This document shows, piece after piece, positions 39,215 through 45,790 of a stretch of DNA of 45,790 nucleotides (its first letter is position 1; the number at the start of each line of letters is the position of its first letter). The stretch is from the NCBI GenBank assembly GCA_005880945.1, contig VBIU01000011.1:1-45790 (forward strand), read 5' to 3'. The notes below the pieces were generated by a model that was not told where the DNA came from, ran no database searches, and was given only the letters and a program-made list of their open reading frames with translations. The position numbers and the translations under genes are program-made. The DNA is from Chloroflexota bacterium (GTDB lineage Bacteria; Chloroflexota; Dormibacteria; Dormibacterales; Dormibacteraceae).

Positions 39215-39667
39215 ATGGAACGCAGAGTATCGGTTGATCAGATGAGCCAGGCGTACGTGCCCGCGTTCGTCGACAGGATCGTTCGCCCACTGACGCGGGT
39301 CTTGAACCCGCTCATCATGCGATTCGCGGGCGGTTGGTGGTTCCCTATGTTCTCGGTGCTTCACCATCGGGGCCACCGGTCAGGCCGGATGTACGCGACC
39401 CCGGTCAGTGCGATGCCCCGTGGAGGCTACTTCTGGCTCGGCCTGACGTTCGGCGAGGATGCCGCATGGGCGCGCAACATACTTGCGGCCGGCGAATGCG
39501 GGCTCCGCTATCGCGGGGTCGATTACCACCTGGTCGAGCCGGTCAAGCTCGACAGCTCGGCCGTGGGGGCGGAGCTGCCGCCTGTGATGCGTTTCGGCCT
39601 GTCGGTGCTGGGGGTCCCCAAGGTCCTGCGAATGCGACGGAGCACCACGGTCCAGGCGGGCGCCTAG
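39215..39667 (+). CDS. Nitroreductase/deazaflavin-dependent oxidoreductase (Ddn-like)
   Basis: 150 aa from ATG 39215, with GGAGAA (39205-39210) upstream; ATG 39203 is also in frame. The family core is SVLHHRGHRSGRMYATPVSAMPRGGYFWLGLTFGEDAAWARNILAAGECGLRYRGVDYHLVEP. The RSGR.. and GxDxxWxRNLxAxG-like features match the F420-binding split-barrel proteins of the Ddn family. Members reduce quinones or nitro compounds with F420H2; a cofactor supply is not visible in this window. Tail-to-tail overlap with the amidohydrolase gene by 4 bp. Confidence 0.85.
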   Translation: MERRVSVDQMSQAYVPAFVDRIVRPLTRVLNPLIMRFAGGWWFPMFSVLHHRGHRSGRMYATPVSAMPRGGYFWLGLTFGEDAAWARNILAAGECGLRYRGVDYHLVEPVKLDSSAVGAELPPVMRFGLSVLGVPKVLRMRRSTTVQAGA

Positions 39668-40902
39668 TTCGACGGCGCCCGGTAAAGATCCGAGCGCACG
39701 CTGTTCTGAGCGACCAGACGGCCCTTGAACCAGACCTTCTCGGGGGGCGCCTGCAGTCGCAGCGCCTCCTCCCACGACGGCGCCGCGAGCAGCTGAAGGT
39801 CGGCGCGAGCACCCGCCTCCAGCCCGTAATCGTCCAGGCGCCACGCTTGGGCCGGCGCTTCGGTAACGGCTCGCAGCGCGAACTCCAGGTCGTCATGGGT
39901 CGTCAGGTGTGCAGCGTGGGCGGAGATCAGTGCCACCTCGAGCATCGAACCTCGACCGAAGGGGTAGAAACCGTCTTTGACGCAGTCCTGCCCGAACATG
40001 ACGTTCACGCCGGCGGCGCGGAATTCGCCGACCCGCGTCATTCCGCGTCTCACGAGGCCCCGGTCGCCGCGACCCTGGAGGACCAGGTTCGTCACCGGGT
40101 TAGCCGCCACTGAGATTCCGGCGCGCAAGCATTTGTCGATTACGCGCTCCGCATAGTCGTCAGGAGCCGCCGCCAGCGAGCAGACATGCCCCGCACAGAC
40201 TCGCCCGACAAACCCGCGCCGTAGAGCCTCGTCGGCCACCATCTCGAGCGTCCGAACGCCACCGTCATCGGTCTCGTCCACATGCATGTCGAGGTCGCGG
40301 TCGAATCGTTCCGCCAGCTCGAAGCACAGCCGAACGTGCTCGCGCTGCGACTCCTCGTCCGGCTCCCAGTGCGGCATCCCCCCCACCACGTTCGCGCCCG
40401 CCTCGAGCGCCGCCTCCATGAGGTCGTAAGCACCCGGGTCGCGCAGCAGGCCCTCTTGCGGGAAGGCGACCGTTCGGATCTCCGCGATGTCCGCGCTCTC
40501 CGCGGCTGCGGCCATCACGCCTTCGAGGGGTACCAGGCCGCCGATGGTGTCCACGTCCACGTGGGAGCGAAGCCTTGTCGTCCCCAGTCTCACCGAGCTC
40601 TCGATCACCTCGCGGGCACGATCCCGCACGTCGGCCGCCGTGTACCTCCGCTTCCGCTCGTGGATCGCCCCGATCGCCCCGGCGAGCGTGCCGTCGTGCT
40701 CGTTCAGCTCGTCCCGGATCAGCGCCTTGTCGAGGTGCACGTGGCCGTCGACGAAGGCTGGGAGCAGCAGCTTTTCCGAGCAGTCCTCCACCTGGGGAAC
40801 GCCGGCCGCGACACCGGGTCCGATTCGGGCTATCCGCTCACCGTCGACGACCACGTCGGCGACGTACCCGTCAGGCAGTCGGACCGCTTGCAAAGCCCAC
40901 AC
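39664..40902 (-). CDS. Cytosine deaminase-like amidohydrolase
   Basis: 412 aa, GTG start. Metal-dependent hydrolase motifs: FVDGHVHLDKALIRDEL, RSHVDVDTIGG, DLDMHVDETDDGGVRTLEM, GRVCAGHVCSLAA and FGQDCVKDGFYPFGRGSMLEV. These match the CodA cytosine deaminase/isoguanine deaminase branch, with the HxH and HxxET-like residues and late Asp for metal and water. It should deaminate a pyrimidine or related ring amine. The neighbouring divergent uracil/xanthine permease supports nucleobase salvage. Confidence 0.85.
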   Translation of the reverse strand: MWALQAVRLPDGYVADVVVDGERIARIGPGVAAGVPQVEDCSEKLLLPAFVDGHVHLDKALIRDELNEHDGTLAGAIGAIHERKRRYTAADVRDRAREVIESSVRLGTTRLRSHVDVDTIGGLVPLEGVMAAAAESADIAEIRTVAFPQEGLLRDPGAYDLMEAALEAGANVVGGMPHWEPDEESQREHVRLCFELAERFDRDLDMHVDETDDGGVRTLEMVADEALRRGFVGRVCAGHVCSLAAAPDDYAERVIDKCLRAGISVAANPVTNLVLQGRGDRGLVRRGMTRVGEFRAAGVNVMFGQDCVKDGFYPFGRGSMLEVALISAHAAHLTTHDDLEFALRAVTEAPAQAWRLDDYGLEAGARADLQLLAAPSWEEALRLQAPPEKVWFKGRLVAQNSVRSDLYRAPSN

Positions 40903-40967
40903 GGGCGGCTACCATAGCGCGGGAACCCCGGCGACCGGGGCCGGGGCGCAAATCAGGGGGAAGCGCC

Positions 40968-42287
40968 ATGGCCGTGGCAACTGGCGCGCGAGAGCGCGAC
41001 GTCGTCTATCCCGAAGACCGCCTGCCGTGGCCGCAGACGATCTTGATGGGCCTGCAGCACGTGATGGCCATGTTCGGCGCCACAGTGCTGGTGCCACTCA
41101 TCCTGGGGTTCAACCCGAACACCGTCATCTTCTTCAGCGGCGTGGCGACGCTCATCTTCCTCGTCGTCACCGGTTTCAAGGTACCGAGCTATCTTGGCTC
41201 GAGCTTTTCGTTCATCGGTTCGGTGCTTGCCGTGCAGGGCACCTCCGGCAACCACGGCCTCGCGTACGCCGGCATCGTGATGGCCGGCGTCATCTACCTG
41301 GCGATCGGGGTGATCGTCCATTTCGTCGGCGTCAACCCGATCCGCTACCTGCTGCCCCCGGTGGTGACCGGAACCGTCGTAGCGGTGATCGGCCTCGCGC
41401 TCGCGAGCGCCGCCACCACAAACTACGCCGGCGAGCCGTTCACGGCGACAGTCACGCTGCTAGCCGCGGTCGGCGCCGCCGTCTACCTGCGGGGCTTTCC
41501 ACGCCTGCTCCCGGTGCTGATCGGGATCGTGATCGGGTACATCGTGTCCGCCGTCTATCCGCCTTGCGCCGACGCGAAGGCGGCCTGCCACATCGATTTC
41601 AACGCCATCGGAAGCGCCGCAATCGTCGGGGTGCCGACCTTCAGCTTTCCCGACTTCAGCCAGTTCGGAACCACGCTAAGCCTGTTCTTCTTCATCCCGG
41701 TCATCCTGGTGGCCGAGAACGCGGGCCATGTCTATGCGATCAGCGGCATCATGAAGCGCGACCTCAGCCCGATGCTCGGCCGCACCTTCATGGGCGACGG
41801 GCTGGGCACGACCATCAGCGGCCTCCTGGGCGGCACCGGCGAGACCACCTATGCCGAGAACATCGGCGTGATGGGCATCACGCGCGTTTTCTCGATCATG
41901 GTCTTCGTGGTTGCCGCGGTGTTCGCGATCCTGCTCGGCTTCATTCCCATGTTCGGAGCGCTCGTGCGCAGCATTCCCGTTAGCGTGCAGGGCGGCATCG
42001 AGATGTACCTGTTCGGGCTTATCGCGGTCATCGGCGGCAAGATCTGGGTCGACGCCAAAGTCGACTTCTCGAAGCGGGCCAACCTCGCCGTGGCCGCGAT
42101 TCCCCTGATCATCGCAGCCGGCATTCCGGCGACGCAGGCGATTCCGATCCACCTCGGCGGCCTGACCTTGACGTTCAACAACCTGGGCTTGGGCGCGCTG
42201 AGCGCGATAGTGCTCTACCAGCTCCTCCGCCCAGGTCATGTGCGTGATGCTGAGAAGGAGCCGCCGGAGGTAGTCGCCCAAAGCTAA
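40968..42287 (+). CDS. Uracil/xanthine permease (NCS2 family)
   Basis: 439 aa from ATG 40968 with AGGGGG about 6 bp upstream. Twelve to fourteen helices. NCS2 features: LPWPQTILMGLQHVMAMFGATVLVP, PVVTGTVVAVIGLALA, the substrate-site segment VAENAGHVYAISGIM, GDGLGTTISGLLGGTGETTYAENIGVMGITRV and GGIEMYLFGLIAVIGGKIWV. It imports uracil, xanthine or a related nucleobase by proton symport. It is divergent from the cytosine-deaminase-like gene. The 65-bp spacer carries a GC hairpin (40926-40940). Confidence 0.92.
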   Translation: MAVATGARERDVVYPEDRLPWPQTILMGLQHVMAMFGATVLVPLILGFNPNTVIFFSGVATLIFLVVTGFKVPSYLGSSFSFIGSVLAVQGTSGNHGLAYAGIVMAGVIYLAIGVIVHFVGVNPIRYLLPPVVTGTVVAVIGLALASAATTNYAGEPFTATVTLLAAVGAAVYLRGFPRLLPVLIGIVIGYIVSAVYPPCADAKAACHIDFNAIGSAAIVGVPTFSFPDFSQFGTTLSLFFFIPVILVAENAGHVYAISGIMKRDLSPMLGRTFMGDGLGTTISGLLGGTGETTYAENIGVMGITRVFSIMVFVVAAVFAILLGFIPMFGALVRSIPVSVQGGIEMYLFGLIAVIGGKIWVDAKVDFSKRANLAVAAIPLIIAAGIPATQAIPIHLGGLTLTFNNLGLGALSAIVLYQLLRPGHVRDAEKEPPEVVAQS

Positions 42288-42355
42288 ACGCCGAACAGGA
42301 GGGCCAGATCGCCGAACGGCGAGGCTCGTACGGCTTCGACGCACCGCAGGTTGCG

Positions 42356-43042
42356 GTGACCATGATCGCCATCAGCGGTGTCCTGCTGATGGCGGCTGCG
42401 GCTCTGGCGGCGCTGCGCATCCCGGCGGCGCCCGGCATCGCCGTGTCGATCGCCGTCGGACTCCTGGCGATGGTCGCTGTCCACGCCCACACCACCCTGC
42501 GCGGGAAGTTCGCCGTCTGGGCTGGCATCCTGTCGGGTCTGGGCTTGAAGGGGAACGAGCGCGTGCTGGATCTTGGCTGCGGTCGGGGCGCCGTCCTGCT
42601 GGCTGTAGCCAAGCTTCTCCCTTCCGGCCGGGCCGTCGGAGTGGACATCTGGAGCACATCCGACCAGTCCGGCAACAGCGCAGAAGCAACCGAGCGCAAC
42701 GCGAAGGCCGAAGGTGTCGCCGATCGTGTCGAGGTGAGGTCCGGCGATGTGCGGGCCCTTCCCTTTCCCGAAGCATCGTTCGACCTGGTCGTGAGCAGCA
42801 TGGCGATCCACAACATCCGTGAGCGCGACGGGCGGAAATCCGCTCTTGACGAAGCGATTCGCGTCCTCCAGGAGGGAGGCAGGCTGGCGATCGTCGACTT
42901 CATGGTCGTCGACGAGTACGTCGAGCACCTTCGCCTGCGTGGCATGCAGGATGTCGAGCTGCGGCCGCTGGGCTGGCGCTTCTGGTACGGCGGCCCCTGG
43001 CTCGGAGCAAGCCTGGTCAGGGCGACCAGGCCCGCTCTTTGA
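42356..43042 (+). CDS. Class I SAM-dependent methyltransferase with N-terminal helices
   Basis: 228 aa from GTG 42356; ATG 42362 is two codons later. Two N-terminal hydrophobic segments (MIAISGVLLMAAAALAAL and GIAVSIAVGLLAMVAVHA) precede a Rossmann methyltransferase with motif I RVLDLGCGRGAVLLAVAK, an acidic motif II (AVGVDIWSTSDQSG), motif post-I RSGDVRALPFPEASFDLVVSS and IRVLQEGGRLAIVDF. Membrane association is suggested by the helices. The substrate is unknown. It follows the permease by 68 bp on the same strand. Confidence 0.85.
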   Translation: MTMIAISGVLLMAAAALAALRIPAAPGIAVSIAVGLLAMVAVHAHTTLRGKFAVWAGILSGLGLKGNERVLDLGCGRGAVLLAVAKLLPSGRAVGVDIWSTSDQSGNSAEATERNAKAEGVADRVEVRSGDVRALPFPEASFDLVVSSMAIHNIRERDGRKSALDEAIRVLQEGGRLAIVDFMVVDEYVEHLRLRGMQDVELRPLGWRFWYGGPWLGASLVRATRPAL

Positions 43043-43064
43043 TTGCGCCTGACGCCGCCGCGGC

Positions 43065-44339
43065 TCAGAACACGAAGCACTCCATCAGGTTGCCGATGTC
43101 GCTCCGCCCGTCGCGCGGAGGCGCGGGAGGGCCGGCCGCGGCCCCCCCGGCCGCCTCGTAGTTGCCTCCCGCCGGCGTGGATGTGTCGAACACGTGATTG
43201 ACCGACGCCAGTGTCGGCAGCCCGAAAACCGCTTCGATGAACTTGAGGATCGAGGTGTGCTCGTAGAGAGTCGGCTCGACGTGGCGCGGCTTCGCCCACG
43301 GCGATATCACCCAGGTCGGCACCCTGATGCCCAGGCCGAAGGCATCGAGCTGCGGTGGCGGAACGTGGTCGAAGTAGCCGCCGGCCTCGTCGTACGTAAC
43401 GATGTAGGTCGAGCTCTGCCACAGCGACGACTGCATCAGCGCGGTGATCAGCTCCTGCTGGATGCCCATCCCGACCGACACGTCAGCGGGCGGATGCTCG
43501 TCCAGACCTAGGTGGAAGCTCGGGATGATGAATGAGACCTGCGGGAGCTTTCCCAGCTTGACGTCCGACAGGTATTCGCCCTTGCTGCCTCGGGTCCTCC
43601 CGTCGTGCGCCCATCGCTTCCAGAACACGAAGGCGTTGTCGGTGTTGCCGAACGGCACGCTGTCCATCGACGCGTTGTAGATCTTCCACGTCACGCCGGC
43701 GTCCTCGAGCAGGTCGAGGATGATCGGGTAGTCGAGCACGCCGTAGCCCCACACCCCGTTGGTCGTGATGCCGCCCGACGTCCCGGCCGCGAGATAGAAG
43801 CGGTTGGGCCAGGTCGGGCCCAGCAGGGAGCAGAAGTAGTTCGCGCACAGGGTCGACTGCTCGAACAGGCTGTAGTAGAAAGGCAGGTCGGCCTGCATGT
43901 AGTAGCCCATGCAGTTGATGCCGTCGGTGGTGTAGAAGCCGTCCATCTTGCCGCCGTCATACTCGCCGTGCGTGGCGGCCCAGTTGTGGCCGATGTCCGG
44001 CGTTGTAAGACTCGTGAAGTGGTAGGGGGTCACCACGCCGCCGTTGCCGTCAGGCTGCGAATAGCCTGAAGGCACGCCAAAGCTGCCGGCGAAAGGTGCA
44101 AACCCGTAGTAGTGGTCGAACGATCGGTTCTCCTGCATGTCGACCACCACGTGCTTGATCGGCATGTTTCCCGGCTTCTTCGTCGCGCTCGCGAGCGCAC
44201 TCGCCGCCGAGAGCAGCGGCGCCGCGGCACCTGCCAGTCCCAGTGCCCCCGCCCCCTTGAGCAGGGTGCGCCGGCCGATCGGCTGCTCGAAGATCGAATG
44301 TCGGTCGCTGGCCTGATCCACCGAGTTCGGCTTGCTCAT
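43065..44339 (-). CDS. TAT-exported phosphoesterase (phospholipase C / acid phosphatase family)
   Basis: 424 aa from ATG 44339, preceded by GAGGAGGAG. The twin-arginine signal is GRRTLLKGAGALGLAGAAAPLLSAA. The phosphoesterase (PF04185-type) core has VVVDMQENRSFDHYYGFAPFAG, YDEAGGYFDHVPPP and FLEAVFGL-like FIEAVFGLPTLA. The family hydrolyses phospholipids or phosphomonoesters outside the membrane. It converges with the methyltransferase gene and diverges from the acyl-CoA synthetase gene. Confidence 0.9.
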   Translation of the reverse strand: MSKPNSVDQASDRHSIFEQPIGRRTLLKGAGALGLAGAAAPLLSAASALASATKKPGNMPIKHVVVDMQENRSFDHYYGFAPFAGSFGVPSGYSQPDGNGGVVTPYHFTSLTTPDIGHNWAATHGEYDGGKMDGFYTTDGINCMGYYMQADLPFYYSLFEQSTLCANYFCSLLGPTWPNRFYLAAGTSGGITTNGVWGYGVLDYPIILDLLEDAGVTWKIYNASMDSVPFGNTDNAFVFWKRWAHDGRTRGSKGEYLSDVKLGKLPQVSFIIPSFHLGLDEHPPADVSVGMGIQQELITALMQSSLWQSSTYIVTYDEAGGYFDHVPPPQLDAFGLGIRVPTWVISPWAKPRHVEPTLYEHTSILKFIEAVFGLPTLASVNHVFDTSTPAGGNYEAAGGAAAGPPAPPRDGRSDIGNLMECFVF

Positions 44340-44497
44340 GTCTCCTCCTCGAAGAAAGCGACTCACCCGCACAGTCAAGTGGTTGCCGGTCATTCGCACC
44401 ATAACGCGCGGCGAAGCCTCGATGGTGGAACAGCGATCCCGCCGATTCGGGCAACCGCGCACGTGCAGCGCCGCGCGCCTGTGGCATTGTTTGCCGG

Positions 44498-45790
44498 GTG
44501 GGTCGCCACTCCGTGAAGGCGGGCGAAGAGCTCGAGGCCATTCGCCGCCGGCTCCGTTTGGGAAACCTTCCCGCCGAACTCTTGACTCCGGGACGCGACC
44601 CGGTGCTCCGGTGGCGGGAGCAGACGGTAACCCGCGACCAGCTCCGGTCACGCGCGGAGGAGGTCTCGGGCGGCCTGCACTCTGTGGGAGTCAAGCCAGG
44701 AGATCGAGTCGGGCTGTATGCCGCCAACTCGCTCAACTGGGTGATGGCATACCTGGGCGCGCTTCGAGCCGGCGCCTGCGTCGTGCCGATGAACCCGGAC
44801 TATCGCGCCGCCGAAGCCGAGCACATAGTCTCCAATTCGGACCCGGCAGTGGTCGTCGCGGACGTCGAGCGAGCAGTGATCGTGCGAGAGCTGGGCCGGC
44901 GTGTGGTGCCGCTCGAGGACCTGCCCCAGGGCAAGCCGCCCGCGATGCCCGCGATCAGCCCAGACGATCCTGCCTTGATCCTCTACACGTCTGGAACGAC
45001 AGGAAGACCCAAGGGGGCCGTCCTCGAGCATGGCGGCATGCTGGCACAAGCCCGCGGCGCGATTGAGGTGTGGCACTGGACGGCCAGGGACATCCTGGTC
45101 CACGCCCTGCCGCTGTTCCACCTGCACGGCCTGGGCATGGGACTCCATGGAACCCTGTTGAGCGGCGGCAGCGCGACGCTGGTGCAGTTCTCGCCGCAGG
45201 CGGTGGTGGCCGAGCTGACCAGGGACGACGCCGAGCGCGGCACCATGTTCTTTGGCGTGCCCGCCATGTACCAGCGTCTGTGCGACTGGCTGGACGAGCA
45301 TCCGGCCGACCTGTCGCATGTACGGGTTTTCGTATCCGGGTCCGCGCCGTTGCCCCCGGCCCTGTTCGAGCGATGCGCCAGGTTGCTGGGCCAGCCGCCG
45401 GTCGAGCGCTACGGGATCACCGAGGGCGGCATCGTGGTCACCAACCCTTACGACGGCCCGCGGCAGCCCGGCCGCGTCGGGCTGCCTTTCCCGGGAGTCG
45501 AGGTGAAGCTCGGCGAGCGCGACGAGGTGCTGCTCAAGGGCGGCCAGGTCTTCCGAGGCTATTGGCGCAACCCGCAGGCAACCGCCGAAGCCTTCACATC
45601 GGATGGCTTCTTTCGCACCGCGGACGTGGGCGAGATCGGTCCCGATGGAACGCTCGCCATCCGCGGTCGCCTCAAGGAGCTGATCATCTCGGGCGGCTTC
45701 AACGTGTATCCCCGTGAGGTAGAGCTCGTCCTCGAGACGCATCCCGCGGTCGAGGAGGTGGCGGTTGCCGGAGTGCCCAGCGAGGATTGG
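44498..45790 (+). CDS. Acyl-CoA synthetase, AMP-binding family (3' truncated by window end)
   Basis: At least 431 residues from GTG 44498; GTG 44513 is an alternative. The frame is open to the window end. AMP-binding enzyme motifs: LILYTSGTTGRPKGAVLEH (P-loop-like A3), PLFHLHGLGMGLHGTLLSGG, FGVPAMYQRL, VSGSAPLPP, ERYGITEGG, TADVGEIGPDGTLAIRGRLKELIISGGFNVYPREVE. The FHxHG and ERYGITE segments are closest to malonyl-CoA synthetase (MatB) and related short- or medium-chain acyl-CoA ligases; the exact acid is unknown. The C-terminal Lys-containing region lies beyond the window. Confidence 0.9.
   Translation, partial: MGRHSVKAGEELEAIRRRLRLGNLPAELLTPGRDPVLRWREQTVTRDQLRSRAEEVSGGLHSVGVKPGDRVGLYAANSLNWVMAYLGALRAGACVVPMNPDYRAAEAEHIVSNSDPAVVVADVERAVIVRELGRRVVPLEDLPQGKPPAMPAISPDDPALILYTSGTTGRPKGAVLEHGGMLAQARGAIEVWHWTARDILVHALPLFHLHGLGMGLHGTLLSGGSATLVQFSPQAVVAELTRDDAERGTMFFGVPAMYQRLCDWLDEHPADLSHVRVFVSGSAPLPPALFERCARLLGQPPVERYGITEGGIVVTNPYDGPRQPGRVGLPFPGVEVKLGERDEVLLKGGQVFRGYWRNPQATAEAFTSDGFFRTADVGEIGPDGTLAIRGRLKELIISGGFNVYPREVELVLETHPAVEEVAVAGVPSEDW

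Noticed and set aside
1-45790. CRISPR arrays, insertion sequences or prophage
   Set aside because: No regularly spaced repeats, transposase, integrase or phage structural genes were seen.

Overview
The window is 45.8 kb of gene-dense, high-GC bacterial chromosome. There are many GTG and TTG starts and frequent GTGA, ATGA or TGATG stop/start overlaps. No phage or transposase genes, rRNA or CRISPR array are visible. An F420-type (Ddn-like) oxidoreductase, a bacterial topoisomerase IB, an actinobacterial-style glycogen synthase, PucR-type GAF regulation and FtsEX-M23 cassettes point to a terrestrial high-GC lineage such as Chloroflexota, Dormibacterota or Actinomycetota. The sequence alone does not fix the phylum. 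No gap between genes exceeds about 220 bp.

Layout. (1) 1-609: 3' end of a glutamine synthetase gene whose last part is frameshifted by an apparent deletion, followed by a strong terminator. (2) 655-6120: a GAF/PucR regulator, a class V aminotransferase, two small membrane proteins and a secreted GH5 endoglycoceramidase-like enzyme. (3) 6188-9285: a fused FtsE-FtsX protein and its M23 peptidase partner, then tRNA-Arg(CCU) on the minus strand. (4) 9497-14902: a redox operon (small membrane protein with an SGAT motif, ferric-reductase-like heme protein, NuoF-like flavoprotein, ferredoxin, ApbE flavin transferase) followed by its two-component system. (5) 14927-16782: a secreted SGNH hydrolase, and a second small operon headed by a paralogue of the SGAT protein. 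(6) 17000-21287: a sugar-type ABC importer. (7) 21359-26291: an MMPL transporter, two zinc-ribbon membrane proteins (one a PrsW-like protease) and MsrA. (8) 26317-31374: MFS exporter, an orphan membrane protein, OsmC, M29 aminopeptidase, LysE exporter and a possible Rid-like protein. (9) 31482-34386: a second FtsEX-M23 cassette with separate ftsE and ftsX. (10) 34404-45790: a TetR/ABC-2-type membrane protein operon with a clear operator, topoisomerase IB, glycogen synthase, TetR/Ddn pair, cytosine-deaminase-like amidohydrolase and nucleobase permease, a methyltransferase, a TAT-exported phosphoesterase, and a truncated acyl-CoA synthetase.

The most interesting system is region 4 plus the second half of region 5. 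The three intergenic regions before the redox operon, before the response regulator and before the second SGAT-protein operon each carry 3-4 copies of a TTCCCAG-like box spaced at exactly 11 bp, ending next to a -10-like hexamer. This suggests one response-regulator regulon that joins both SGAT-protein operons and autoregulates. The SGAT proteins share a TIPG...SGAT segment just outside a single membrane helix and an identical GVAVSGGS tail. Because ApbE is in the same operon, they are candidates for minimal covalent-flavin carriers. The second notable feature is the pair of paralogous FtsEX-M23 cell-wall hydrolase modules about 25 kb apart, one of which has FtsE and FtsX fused into a single chain.
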